A DNA stretch of 64,000 bases. Source: Lojkania enalia. Lineage: Eukaryota; Ascomycota; Dothideomycetes; Pleosporales. Positions within the stretch are counted from its first letter, which is position 1. Each line of letters starts with the position of its first letter. Shown piece by piece: positions 43,168 to 55,672 of the stretch. Location of the stretch: the NCBI GenBank assembly GCA_010094045.1, contig ML986586.1, positions 348,859 through 412,858 on the forward strand. The letters are read 5' to 3'. A model generated the notes under the pieces. It was not told where the DNA came from, searched no databases, and saw only the letters and a program-made list of their open reading frames with translations. The translations under genes were made by a program, and so were the position numbers.

Positions 43168-43617
43168 TGCGACTATTTCATGAGAACATGGTCGAGCGGA
43201 TGCTGTTGGAATGTGCGTGGCTATGCAGATATTGCTGCCCTTGTGACGAGGTGGGATTACTCGCGGAAGGTGGTGAGGGACCGTGACCTGGGACAGGCTG
43301 GAGAGGTCGAGGCTCGTCCGACGCCGTTGCCAAGCGATGAGTTTCACGTTGATCAGCGCCGGGAATTTGTGCTTCACACTGAGTTCCAAGATACCATTGG
43401 CCAGGGGGATATCGTGTTATGCTCACCAGATGCTGTGCTCAAGCGCGTAAACACGTCGAAGCGCCGAAAGATTCGTTCTTCGCTGGCCGTGCACCCCAGC
43501 GCTCCACTACTACGTCATTGGCCAGGCTGTTTCCGAGCGTGCGCTTCCTCTCCGCACACTTTTGATATTCATGCTAGAGACTCTTGTAGAATAGCCAGCG
43601 CAGTGCAGAGAACGACA
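43168..43617. promoter_or_regulatory. divergent promoter INP1 / usgS
   Basis: A 450-bp interval between divergent starts. Open frames through it are continuations of the flanking genes' frames and are not family-like. No specific site was identified. Confidence 0.4.
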
Positions 43618-44917
43618 ATGTCCAACTTCGATCCAAATGCCATCCTTCGGGGTGCACAGCTGACTCTTGTTGGCGGTATACACTCTTTCCATCCTGTCGA
43701 TTTCACCGCTGACGACACCAGTCCACCGCGCTCTTCAGAATCCAGATCTCTTCACCTCGACACACTACCGGCAAGCCGCCATAGCTGTAGCCGCTGGCAT
43801 TGCAATCCGTCTTATTGTCGCTATACCCGTATGTATGAATGCACATGCTATGCTGGCGACGTCGTTCACTGACGCGCCAATTGCAGATTGTTGGCGTCAG
43901 GGTGCTCCTATGGTTCCTCTCCCTAGTCATTGACATGGACCATGCACAATGGGATAACGATGTAGTCGATGGGTTGCACTTCCTGGAGCACTCGGTCTTG
44001 CAGGTACCCTTCTTCCTAATGACACTTATGCGCTATGTCACCCCTACACTCGACCAAATGTATAGTCTCCTTCCTTGACGTGTGAGACTCCTCTTACAAG
44101 GTATTGCAGGTTCATGGACTCTCTCCGTTGGGTTGATCAGACGTATATACAGAAGCACAAGTCTGACGACCCGCGCAATCTTCGTGCACTTTACTACCCG
44201 AACCTGCAGTTGTATTCTACCCACGAGGCAAAAGGAGAAAAGAAGAAAAAACTACTAAAAGAGGCCATTAAAACGCTTTTACTACGCTATGGACGAAAAG
44301 CTGCCATCTCCCTGACGGTACTGGCCTTCTCGTATCTTCCCTACGTTGGCCGTTTCGTCCTCCCGGCGGCCAGCTTTTATACGTTCAGCAAGTCGGTAGG
44401 ACAGCAGCCAGCCATTATTATCTTTGCAGGCTCCCTCATGCTTCCACGCAAATATCTTGTTTCTTTTCTCCAGTCCTACTTTTCTTCTAGGACGCTGATG
44501 CGTGAGCTGGTCAGTTAAGTAACCCCATAATCGATGCTTCTTAACATTGCCTAGCTGGAACCATACTTCTCGCGCGTTAGGTACTCTAAAGAGCAAAAGA
44601 AGATATGGTTCAAAGACCGCGCTGGCGTTTTATTTGGGTTCGGTCTAGGATTCTTCGCCTTCGTCAAGATACCGTTGGTAGGCGTCTTGGTATACGGGCT
44701 CGCGGAAGCGTCCACCGCCTACCTTATCACAAAAATTACCGAGCCGCCCCCTCCCCCATCCGAAGCTGAAGGGTTCAAGAAGGATGACGTAAGATGGAAG
44801 AACAAGCATGAATTCCTTGGTTTACCGTGGCAAATGCTTGACAACTACAACGTTGACATGTTGGGTCTCAAGCATCAGTCGGACGTCCAGCAGATACCAC
44901 GGAAGCAGTTCAGTTGA
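43618..44917 (+). CDS. usgS: UsgS-like multi-pass transmembrane protein
   Basis: Conserved Pezizomycotina membrane protein annotated in aspergilli as UsgS; its biochemical role is not established. The start MSNFDPNAILRGAQLTLVG and the blocks HYRQAAIAVAAGIAIR, VVDGLHFLEHSVLQVPFF and MRYVTPTLDQMFMDSLRWVD are as I know them from the family. Further blocks are YGRKAAISLTVLAFSYLPYV, LLEPYFSRVR and GLAEASTAYLITKI. Introns are 43676-43721, 43829-43886, 44060-44109 and 44511-44555; all junctions rebuild the conserved text, giving 366 aa. At least five hydrophobic spans are visible. The C-terminus is cytosolic-looking and charged. Confidence 0.87.
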
Positions 44918-45832
44918 GAGTTATTTATAGACGCATATAATAAGCTTCCATCCACGAATATATTGTTATGAAAGAAGTTTGGTAGCATAGAAATTTCCAT
45001 GTTTAGGACCAAAAAAAAAAATAAAAATAGCAAAACAGAGGAACTTGCCAACCACCCAATATTAGGTGATTGGGAGCTTTGTATTCCGGGACAGACATCC
45101 CCAGCTAAGGCTTCTGGTTGTGATCCTGTGGTCCATTTTGCTTCGCTAGATTTAGGCCATTTTCTGCTTGAATAGGACTTACAATAGGGGATATTTTTAT
45201 GGGTCGCCAACCCAGCTACTAGACCACCGGCCTAGACCTTAGGATGGCCGTGAAGAGAATAGACGATGTGGAGTTACTTAAAGTTGAAGATAGAGACGAA
45301 TAATTTTATACACACTCAATAATTCCCTATCAAAATTGGTGGACCATAACTGATGACTAAGCCGAAAGTCTCCCTACTCCCGTCCAATCTCCGATTGTTT
45401 TTACCAAGTCTAACTCTTGTAGAGATTACCCTAAGAACGAGCGACGGCCACCACCCGTGAACTACGGCTAAACGTGTTAATAATGCTGCACGATGATGAT
45501 ATTCCTTTGGATATGCATCGTGTACCCCGCAGCGGATAGCGGGGCTCCCATTGCGCACTCAGAGATCCCCACTATTGGCAGCTGGTGCTACGTAACAGCT
45601 GGTGTTTATCTCCAGCTTATCACTCTCCTTGTTCTTCAAGTTGCCTAGTTTGGGTAGCTAGCATAGTAATCTCCACGGAACCTTAGCCATGGCATTACGA
45701 ACTGGTAGGCGTCTTCCGATGTTCCCCTCTTTTGCATATCAGGCGAAACCTACCTAATGTCACGCCTTAACAATTGAGTTCGCTGAACTGCTATCGCTCT
45801 GCTCTGCCTCAACTAGTATTTCGTAGTTCAAG
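44918..45832. other. gene-free stretch
   Basis: About 0.9 kb between usgS and the formamidase, with an A-rich run at 45010-45025. No coding frame was recognised; the minus frames at 44875-45210 and 45316-45558 lack features. Confidence 0.45.
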
Positions 45833-47282
45833 ATGGGTAGACAGGAGATTCGCTACGCAGCAAAGGTTTCTCTAGACAAGCCTGCAGCCGAGCAAGCTTG
45901 TCTCCATGTACGAACTCTGGAAATATGATCCTTATGTGCTAATGGCTGATATTCTTGCAGAATCGCTGGCACCCTGATAGTATGTATTGACCGCAGGAGT
46001 GATTTCGCTGCCTCCGCTAATAAGAGCAAGTCCCTTTCGCCGGAACCATCAAGAATGGAGAGATCGTGAAGATTGAATGCGTTGATTGGACTGGAGGCCA
46101 GATTGGAAACAACGACTCTGCAGATGACGTCCGAGATGTAGACCTCACGCGAGTACACTACCTTACTGGGCCGTTCGAGATTGAGACTGCAGAACCTGGA
46201 GACATACTGCTCGTAGAAATTCAAGATGTGCAGCCTCTTCAAGAACAACCCTGGGGCTTCACTGGTGTATTTGCAAAGGAGAATGGAGGTGGCTTCTTGG
46301 ATGAGATTTACCCGAAGCCGTAAGGTACCTCAAGCTACTTAGGAATATAAGCTACTAACGGAGAGCAACCAGCGCGAAGGCAATTTGGGACTTTGAAGGG
46401 ATCTTCTGCTCATCTCGACACATCCCCGGTGTTCGTTTCGCCGGTCTCATTCACCCAGGTATCCTCGGATGCGCGCCATCGCCTGACGTGCTTGCTATAT
46501 GGAATAAGCGTGAAAGGGAACTTATTAATGCATGCGCTCACATGGATCGCGATGTAGCCCTAGCACCGAATCCACAGAATGTGCATGTTGGCAGTGGAGC
46601 CGACGACATCAAAGAGAAGGTTGGAAAGGAGGGCGCTAGGACAATTCCGGGCAGGCCAGAGCATGGAGGCAACTGTGATATCAAGAACCTGTCCCGAGGG
46701 AGCAAAGTCTACCTTCCCGTACACGTGAAGGGTGCGAAATTTAGTGTTGGAGATCTGCATTTTTCACAAGGAGATGGGGAGATCTCGTTCTGTGGCGCTA
46801 TCGAAATGGCAGGCGTCATCACCATCAAGTTCTCGGTCATGAAGAACGGTGTGGCTGAACTGGGCATCAAGTCGCCTATCTACATTCCCGGCCCTGTTGA
46901 ACCGCAGTTTGGGCCTGGACGATATATTTACTTCGAAGGCTTCTCTGTGGATGAGCACGGAAAACAGCACTATATGGATGCGACAGTCGCCTACCGCCAG
47001 ACATGCCTCCGCGTCATTGAATATCTGAGGCGATACGGTGAGCGCCAACAAGCCCTCTGCACGTTGAACATAAATTGCTGATCTTTGATAGGTTACTCTG
47101 ACTACCAAATCTATCTACTACTCTCCTGTGCACCGGTACAGGGTCACGTAGCAGGTATAGTTGATATTCCGAATGCATGCACTACAATGGGTGTTCCAAT
47201 CGATATCTTTGACTTTGACATCTCGCCACATGTCAAGGCGGATAAGAAGGATATGGGGTCCTGTGCTTTTGCTAGTATTTAG
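45833..47282 (+). CDS. fmdS: formamidase (FmdA/AmdA family)
   Basis: Hydrolyses formamide to formate and ammonia, a nitrogen-scavenging reaction in fungi. Start at 45833 (MGRQEIRYAAKVSLDKPAAEQ). Introns at 45908-45960, 45980-46030, 46320-46372 and 47038-47091 join to 412 aa, the usual length for fungal formamidases. Conserved blocks: NRWHPDIPFAGTI, VDWTGGQIGNNDSADDV, GPFEIETAEPGD, PWGFTGVFAKENGGGFL, FCSSRHIPGVRFAGLIHPG, PGRPEHGGNCDIKNLSRGSK, LHFSQGDGEISFCGAIEMAG and YSDYQIYLLLSCAPVQGHV. All are present, so the enzyme looks intact. Exon 2 is only 19 bp (45961-45979), a micro-exon that automated models may miss. Nitrogen-catabolite control would be expected, but no site was checked. Confidence 0.93.
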
Positions 47283-48382
47283 TAGCCTTGAAGTGATGGG
47301 TCTGTGTGCTTTGCAATCAGGAATGCACTTCGAAATAGCTTGTTTCTAGGTGATCGGCGCCCGAAAGAGAACTTGGACTCTTCCCGTCTGGATAGCACAA
47401 GTACTTCAATTCAGATTAGGCAAAGAGAGTCCGTTCTTACTGTCAACATTAGCTGGGATTTCTATGGCAAGATCGTGCTGGCACTTTATGTTCATTGGTG
47501 CGAGCAGCCCACTTCGAAGGGTTCACTCTCAAATTTTCCGGAATGGATAACTAAATAGGATTAAGGGCAGGATATTGTTGCTAATATAATAAAATAGGTT
47601 TTCCTTCGATTAGGATTACGGGAGTGATCGCAAATTCGAGATATAATAACTCATTTCTTGAGAGAAACGGCTGTTGACATGGAAACTGAGAATAGAGGTG
47701 GTGTACCCAGGTTTGACGCAGCATATCCACAATCTAATCGGGCGTATTCTAAGTGGATGCCAGCTCCTGGTTACACGTCCGAACGACTGGCTCACCACTG
47801 TGTCCAATCTAAACTTGAATGATTTGAATTGGGTTCAAAGAACTCAGCGTAACTCCTTGGCCTTCGTAGAACAAATCTTCGCCCAGGTAAATAGATGAAG
47901 GAGCCGCGTACGCATCCAGGTTATTGCATGAAGTTAAATCCGACATGGGCCCTGGAACCGTACAGCCCTGTCCGCCCCACACACTTTCAGCGGTCGCTTT
48001 TCGTTCTGCATCCACAATTGGCGCGCAGTCGGAACCAGTTTTTCTCGGTGCAAATCATACTAACAGTGTAAACAACATTAGGATGGCGATCCCTGAGCTT
48101 CTGGCTGTTTAGGGTTGAAAAGCTTAGCGCGTACGTGTCCCACCTAAGTGAAACAGTAGGCCCCGGCAGCCACGCTTTGTTCAGAAGCTCTGCATCGACA
48201 CTGCTGCTGGAGCCAGCTATGACTTGATTCTTGTTCCGCACACCCACAATCAACATTTCTGTTTCGCTGACCAGCCATGGTCACTGGAACTACGCCGAAA
48301 ATCTCAAAGTCGCCGCCGTAACACGCACACCAGAGGCTGGCCTTCCGGCACACACCTGAGACTTCTCTTGTGCGCCGCGAAG
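47283..48382. other. gene-free stretch between formamidase and DUF3431 gene
   Basis: About 1.1 kb. A minus-strand frame at 47809-48015 contains GGQGCTVPGPMSDLTSCNN and may be a fragment of a small secreted protein, but no start, signal peptide or splice partner was found. Nothing else was recognised. Confidence 0.4.
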
Positions 48383-49662
48383 ATGCTCGCTGGTCCGCCT
48401 CGCCTTGTCTCGCTCCTCACTATCGTCTTCATTCTGTGCCTAGGATGGTGGTATCTAAGGCTCGTACCCAGCCCATCGACGTCGGGTCTCACGATCGATA
48501 CCTCGCCGCCGCCCAAGCCGGGGTACCATACCGGTGGTGCTTTGGATTTCAGCATCCCGCTAAGATTCAAAGACGGGACGGCGAAACCGCCCGGCTCTAA
48601 CTACACGCATGTCCTTGTAGTACCGAAGACGATGAAAGAGGACATACGGTGGATGGCGGCCGAAATACCCGACACACCCCTTGCGGTGTATGAAGTGGAC
48701 AACCCCAACGCGGAGAATAAAGTCCCACAGAACAAGGGCAGAGAGGTCATGGTAGGCAGTCTGATGCTCCGATGGTGGAACCCACCCGCAAATCTAACAT
48801 AATTATAACTTAGGTCTATCTAACCTACATCATCGACCACTACGATGACCTGCCGGACACCGTTCTCTTCATGCATTCACACCGACATGCCTGGCACAAC
48901 AACCAGCTCATGGGGCTCGACGGCGTCCAGATCATCAGGCGCCTCAACCACGAACGTGTCGCTCGCATGGGCTTTATGAACCTCCGCTGTCACCACGAGC
49001 CTGGCTGCCCGGACTGGATACACATGGACCGGCCAGGAGGGGATTTTGATTTCTTCAAAAAGCCAGAGGAAATTTACTGGCGGCGGCATGTTTGGGAGGA
49101 GATACATCCGGGCGCACCCATACCGCCCACAATATCTGGCATTTGCTGTGCGCAGTTCGCGGTCTCGCGGGAAAGAATACGACAGGTGCCGCTCGAGCGA
49201 TTCCACCACTACCGCAACTGGTTGCTCACAACGACAATGGACGACCAATTCTCCGGTCGTATCTTCGAATACATCTGGCACTACATATTCACCGGCCACG
49301 AGGTGTACTGCCCTGCGATGAACACGTGCTATTGCGATGGATACGGTTTCTGTTTCGGCGGGCGCCAGAAATTTGCCGATTATTTCAAGAAGCAGGATTC
49401 TCGGAACCAGAAGTTTGAGGAGCTGAAGACATACGAAAACCAAAAGGAGGAAGCGAAGAAGGAGGGCAAGACTCTTGAATGGAACGAGACGGTGAAGGCC
49501 AGGATAAGCGAGCTACAAAAGGAGATCAATAGAATGGACGGCGAGATGCAGAAGGAAAGGAATGAGGCACAGGAAAGGGGTAATGACCCGAAGATGAGGA
49601 AGGAGGAGACCGAGAGTTGGGATTCGACGCATATCTGGGATTATGCGCCGAAAGGCGATTAA
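48383..49662 (+). CDS. DUF3431 domain type II membrane protein
   Basis: Fungal protein family of unknown function, thought to be Golgi or secretory-pathway located because of its type II layout. Start at 48383 gives a short cytosolic end and one membrane anchor (about residues 8-26, LVSLLTIVFILCLGWWYLRL). The DUF3431 domain follows: HVLVVPKTMKEDIRWMA, VYLTYIIDHYDDLPDTVLF and MHSHRHAWHN, then ISGICCAQFAVSRERIRQ and FEYIWHYIFTG. An intron at 48752-48813 lies just before VYLTYII. The C-terminal 90 residues are a highly charged Glu/Lys coiled coil. Product is 405 aa. An open frame extends upstream to 48224, but that part lacks family sequence. Confidence 0.88.
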
Positions 49663-50527
49663 CTCACTGATACTATTTTGGGTAATACGGCGTTGTTGGA
49701 GGTTTACGGTCAAAGTTTCGGGCTATTTCAGAATAGAAGTAACAAGAGAATCCGGGAAGAAAGGGGGCTTTTCTACGCTGTTTGCACATTAATACTTCAC
49801 CGAAGGATGTCAATGTCTGGCGCTGTATTGGGACACCACTCGAAACTTCCCATGGTTCCTAAGCCAAGATTCGCCGAATCACATCACGACTGTTAAATAT
49901 GATGCGCTGTATTCTCCCCTTCTACGGCGCATCTATCCTTTTAATTCCCACCGCGCTAAGATATTTCCTATATCGCTTCAAGCAAATGATTGCTTCATTC
50001 TCAAACGTATTGGATACTTACATAATAGGAGTCCGAGCTTGCCCTCGGCTCGATATGATCAATTTCAACTTCACATTCCTCGTGCGCGTCACCTCTCTTT
50101 TCACTTCGCCTCTAAAACACTCGGCAATCTGAGCATCTTAACATAGCATGAAATTGCTAATTTAGCCATCATGTTCACACGAGGGGTTTCTTTCACCGCC
50201 CGACCCTCAGACCACCCAAAGTTTCGGCGTTTTGCGGCCCCAAGGTGAAGGAAGCCTTCAACACCCAGGAGATGAAGGAGGTAGTATGATATTCATATTT
50301 TCGTGTGGGATAAACTTAGTTACCTCTATTTGATTTGCGCGCCCGGGCTGTTTATAGCGGAGGGCATATAAAGCTAGGCGCGCACAACTCTTGGTAGATT
50401 GCGTCGGACGTTACTACCTACCGCATCCTTTCGGCCGCCGCTCTTTGCCATCTACGTTGGTATGTGCCTCTAAATTTAGATGTAGCTATCTGTAATACTA
50501 ATTTATCTAAGCATAATCGAGGACATC
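49663..50527. other. gene-free stretch upstream of the DNA methyltransferase
   Basis: About 0.87 kb. A short plus-strand segment at about 50171-50290 reads MFTRGVSFTARPSDHPKFRRF, then after a frame change GPKVKEAFNTQEMKEV; it looks like the decayed start of a small mitochondrial protein gene but is too short to name. The rest is AT-rich and presumably holds the methyltransferase promoter. Confidence 0.4.
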
Positions 50528-53500
50528 ATGCTAGATTCAGACGACCTGGCTTCACACTTAGACTCTAGTCCTAACGAGAGACGCCGGAGATGCTGTGGTC
50601 CACAAGTTCAAACGCATGCGCGAACGTATCCTGCGTCAATCTGTGAAAATTTCGAACCGCCACTACCAAAAACGCCTGAAGCAGAAGCAATCAGGACGCT
50701 AAAAGTAAGATGCCACTACGCCAAATTAAACTATGAAATCTAACTAAGGTTGATAGCGTGCATGGCTGTCCTCTTCCGATGTAGAAGGGGCCGCTAATGA
50801 GACTTCTGCTAGCAGGAAGCTTGTCATTTTCGAGCTCTCTGAATTTTCATTTTATGAGGCACGTGGACAGACACTTGAATGGAACTTCTCGCTCTTGAGT
50901 CGATTGAACGCGCATCATCTAGGCCAAGCAGAGGTCTGTAGCTTGATGAGTTTTAGCGGTATCCTCTCTAGTGGCGCATGCACACATTACCTTCAACATG
51001 AATACGTCGACGCCTTTAGCATTGAGGGATATGACGATTCTTCTGATCCTACGATTACAGCTTTTATTCAAACCGAGGCTTGTCGGTCTGACCCTAACTT
51101 CGACATATGGTACCGACTTAGACGTCCGAACAAGGAATATTATATCTATCACCATACCTTCCTCTGGATCGCACAGTTCGGAAAACATTTTGTTGATTAT
51201 TTGGGAGCAAGCCTGCCGGGCACTATTAGTCTTCATCACTTCCGAGAGCATTTCTCCCAGTGGCTTGACCACCGATTTATAGCCCTCAGCGATTACACCA
51301 CCTGGCGCAATGAGTATGGCAAGACAGACTATCGCCAAGCTGTCAATGCTTATCTGGGCTATCTCTACAACCAAGCCGGTTCTCTTGACGACGCTGAAAA
51401 TCTTCTCTCACACCATATATGGGCTGATTGCGGCTCTAGCTCTGAAAAACTTGTCTTCGGTCCTGAAAAGACGATAGTTACTCCATATGTCTATCAATTC
51501 TTCAAGGATCTGTACTTCCATGAGAGTCTAGAGGTGCTTGCACCCGACCGCTCAGTTCAATTAGAAATGGGTGCTCGCAAGGCCGTCATGGGCTTCCCGA
51601 AAGACTCGAGGCCGATTGCGCACCATGGCCGACCAAAGCCCGGAACAGCCGCCGAGAATGTCATACCCGGGGACTTTATTGGGCTACGGCCTGAGCGAGA
51701 TGGTAGATGGAAAACGGAAGATACGGAGTGGTTTGCGTATGTACAGAGGACCGAACGAGATCATGATGGCGATTTAAAATTATTCCTGATTTATCTCTAT
51801 CGGCCTTCGGATACAACGATACTGGATGCGACCTATCCCATCGATAACGAACTCTTTTTCTCTGACAATTGCAATTGCGATTTTCCAGCCTACCAGGCAG
51901 CGGTGACGAGAAAGCTAACCATAGAGTGGAACAAAATAGATACCCACACAGACAAGGAATTTTTTGTGCGACACAAGTATCTCTCGACTGAACATCAGTT
52001 TGTCACACTGCAACGCAGCGACTTTACATGCTCATGTAATCTTCTTACGCGAACACAGATTCGACAGAAGCATCGTTATAGGAAGGGTGACTGTGTCTAT
52101 TTCAAAAGCTCAAAAAGAAATCGAGGCCAACTTGTGCTAGAGCCCGCGGTCATCGAGCGATTCTGCGCCGAAACAGATATAATGATATTACGAAGACTTC
52201 CAAGGCTCAAGAACGATTGCGCCGATATGCTGAGTAGCATCCACAGGCATGAGATTGGCGAGAATGAATTAGTCTGGAGCGATGAGTTTGTGGAGATGTC
52301 TTACAGACGTATAAGTCGGAGGTGTTCAATCCGTTTTTTTGCCACAGAAGACGTCTTGGCAGGGCGTATCCCACACCCATACAACCGTGGAGGTATAGGA
52401 GATTACTGGGTAATCGCATTGCGGTTAGACGGAGAAACTCTTGTCCCTATCCACGTCCCTTTTCCTGGACCAATAAACGAGGGCTTTGAGCCTACTCAAA
52501 AGAAGGCTTGGGAACCCTATAGAGGACTTAGTCTCTTTTCTGGAGGTGGTAACTTAGACCGAGGGCTAGAAGAAGGTGGCGGTGTTGTCTTTGAAGCGGC
52601 GATCGATGCTTCCAAGGAAGCTATCCTCACGCATAAAGCTAATTCAAACCATGCACACAAGCTGAAAACCCATCAACTCTCAGTCAATACTGTCATGCGC
52701 GCAATACTGCACGGAAAGGCCCATGATTTTCCTAGGATAGGCGAAGTCGGTGTTGCTGTTGCAGGAAGCCCATGCCCAGGCTTTTCTATGCTCCAAAAGT
52801 TTTTCCTAAGTAAAGCATCTCTTCGGAATGCTTCTTTAGTAACTACCTTTCTATCTTTTGTCGATATCTATAGACCTGAGTATGGGGTCCTTGAAAACGT
52901 CGTTAATATGGCTCGGATTGGGAAGGCTAAAAAAGGCTCGAAGGTCTTCAGCTCAATTATTAGCTGCTTAGTTGCGATGGGATATCAGGTTAAACAATTT
53001 GTTTTAGACGCATGGAACTACAGCAGCATACAGCGGAGATCGCGGATATTCCTCTGCATAGCAGCACCAGGGCTTACCCCGATGGAGTATCCACACCTGA
53101 CCCACGCTCACTATAACGGCATCGGCGCAAACAACCTCGGGACCCGGCTCCCCAACGGTGAAAAATTCGCGCAGAGAGAGGATTGCCCAACCCCATTCCA
53201 TCATAGAACGGCTAGTGAAGCGAACAGCGATCTTCCAGATATTGGAAGTGGCATAATGCGAGCATGCATTCCATTCCCGGACCATCGACTTGCAGCATGG
53301 GTGAATGCCCGAAACCGCGCCATTATCGAGAGGATACCATTTGAGTCGAGTTTTGTGACAGCGCTCTCCCAGGGCATAATCCCTGAAGCCCTTAGCCGTG
53401 ATCGCCATACTTGCGAGAATCACAAGCAGTCTAAGAGATTTAAGCGCATCAAGGGAGACGGATTAGTTCCAACCATTACTACCACCCTAAGTCCACAGGA

Positions 53501-54107
53501 TTCGCGAACTGGAGAAATCTTGCACTGGACTCAGCCAAGGCCAATCTCAGTTATGGAAGCTCGGAGAACACAGGGTATCCCGGATGACGAAGTGATCATT
53601 GGCACTCCAGAAAAGCAATTGCGCATCATCGGGAATGGTGTGGATAGGAATGTTTCTTTTGTGCTGGGTCTAGCATTGCGAAAAGCTATCGAGTCAAACC
53701 ATGAACGGGCAGTAAAAGGAAATACAAACGCACTCACATGCAACCGGGAGATGGCCGATCTCACAATGAATGGCGACGACGGCAAGCTCGACGATCTATT
53801 TATGCAGAGTGGAGTAGACAGTACACTACATGTCGGATCCTCCCGCGATTTAGGCTGGACGGATAGCCTATATGCAAAGTTGGAAGTTCGAACGGCAAAC
53901 AGGCTTCCAAGAATGTACTCGCATACATCGTCCTCCCCGCTCCCTGTCCGTTCGAAGAGATCAAGGGAGGACTCTTCTGATCATATGCAATCCGAAGGGC
54001 ATTTAGAGTCTCGTAAGAGGACTAGAAATTCTGGACTCCACGCAGAGTATACCCCAGCATCATGGAATAAGGTGGTCGAAAAAGAGGTGAAAAAGGTAAA
54101 CAAATAA
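50528..54107 (+). CDS. DIM-2: DNA (cytosine-5)-methyltransferase, DIM-2/Masc2-like
   Basis: Predicted nuclear enzyme that methylates cytosine C5; in Neurospora DIM-2 performs essentially all methylation, directed to RIP-mutated DNA by HP1 and H3K9 methylation. Exon 1 is 50528-50704; an intron at 50705-50756 with a TCTAAC branch site leads to one long exon, total 1175 aa. The N-terminal half has an RFTS-like segment and a BAH-like region (GDFIGLRPERDG.., WFAYVQRTERD, and later RYRKGDCVYFKSS). Catalytic motifs in order: I FSGGGNLDRGLEEGGGV (about 652), IV GSPCPGFS (Cys732), VI ENVVNM, VIII QRRSRIFL, and IX-X RPISVMEARRTQG.. IIGNGV. Motif IV reads PCP rather than the usual PCQ. Length and BAH region favour DIM-2/Masc2 over RID (shorter). 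The C-terminal 120 residues are basic and disordered. Confidence 0.85.
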
Positions 54108-54412
54108 GCATGGATTACTTTGCGGTGGTTTATTTGTCAATCAATCAGATACCCAATATGATGAGTAAACGTTGAGCTCTTATTTTGACGGCGCTCTCAC
54201 CAAGGAAGCTTTAAGCTCCATACACTAACAGGTAGATAGCACAATATACAAGTTGTATTCAAGGCGTCCATGGTGAGTAGTGCATAGCCGATTTCCTAAT
54301 TGGGGATAGCCTAGCAAAATAGCGATAGCGTAATTTCGCTCAACTTAGGAACTGCAAAATTTCGTAGAAGTACCATCCCTTATTAATTCCCCCGCTAAAC
54401 AGATCACATAAG
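54108..54412. other. intergenic, methyltransferase terminator and URA4 promoter
   Basis: About 305 bp, AT-rich, between two plus-strand genes. No element was identified beyond A/T runs. Confidence 0.4.
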
Positions 54413-55672
54413 ATGGGATTTGCTAGTATAGATGATCTTGAGCTGCCTGCAGCTTTTGATGCTCATGTGCACCTGAGAGATGGCGAGATGTCGCAGCTCG
54501 TTACGCTTACCATTCGACAAGGCGGAGTAAACCAGGTTTATGTCATGGTAAGATATTGTATTCTAGAAGCCGTCCATCCGTTTTCTTCTAGAATCCGGTT
54601 AATATTCCCGAAACTATTTCCGATCAATCGTTGAATCTTGTCTTCAGCCAAACCTCGTCCCGCCCGTAACAACTGTCCAACAATGTCTCGAGTATCGCGA
54701 CCGCCTCAAAGCCATTGAACCCAATGTCGAGTATTTCATGTCACTCTATCTCCACGAGTCCGTCACCCCAGATGTGATCCGAGAAGCGAAGAAAGCCGGC
54801 ATTACAGGGGTCAAGTCCTATCCAGCAGGTGTGACAACGGTACGTGATCAACTTAGGTTTTCTTACCACATTCTAATGTATACTGTGAGAATTCTTCATC
54901 TGGGGTAGTAGACTATAAGACCTTTTATCCGGTTTTTGCAGAAATGGAGAAGCAAAATATGATCCTGAACCTGCATGGCGAAGTCCCCTCGACGCCGCCA
55001 CATGCACATTCCTCAAACACCAACGGCTCAAACGCAATTACTATCCTCAACGCCGAGCCCGCCTTTTTACCTACCCTTAAAACACTTCATACCCTCTTTC
55101 CCAACCTCCGCATCATCCTCGAGCACTGCAGCACTGCGGCCGCTCTGGAGGCTGTTCGTGCGTGCGGTCGCGCAGTCGTTGGCACCATCACGGCGCACCA
55201 CCTGTCCCTCATCATTGACGACTGGGCCGGCGACCCCTTCTGTTTCTGCAAGCCTGTTGCGAAGACGCCCGAGGATCGTGACGCTCTACTCCAGGCCGTG
55301 GTTAGCTCCAATGGCCGCTTCTTCCTGGGCACTGACTCGGCGCCACACGATAGTAGGAAGAAGCGGGGCGAGGACAAGATTGCAGCTGGAGTGTTCACGC
55401 AGCCGAATGCGGTAGGGCTGGTACTGGATGCACTGGAGAAGGGCGTTGAGAGAGGGGTTATTCAGGAGGCGAGTGTCACGACGCAGGTGCTAGAAGGATT
55501 CTTGGGCGGCTGGGGCAGGAGATTCTACGGCATTGAGGATGGGAAGGCGGAGAAGGTTGTGCTGAAGAAACAGCAAGGGCAAATAGCGGACGTGCTGAAG
55601 AAAGATGGAATTGGGGTTGAGGTAGTGCCGTTCAGACGGGGTGAGAAGACGTGGAGCGTCACGTGGAAATAG
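54413..55672 (+). CDS. URA4: dihydroorotase
   Basis: Third step of de novo pyrimidine synthesis: cyclises N-carbamoyl-aspartate to dihydroorotate. Zinc-site landmarks of the class II enzyme are complete: DAHVHLRDG near the N-terminus, the lysine expected to be carbamylated in GVKSYPAG, LNLHGE, LEHCS, and the aspartate in GTDSAPHDSRKK. Introns at 54548-54647 (100 bp) and 54840-54889 (50 bp) join to 369 aa, the usual fungal length. The exon 1/2 junction rebuilds YVMPNLVPPVTT and exon 2/3 rebuilds AGVTTNSSSGVVDY, both family-typical. Confidence 0.95.
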
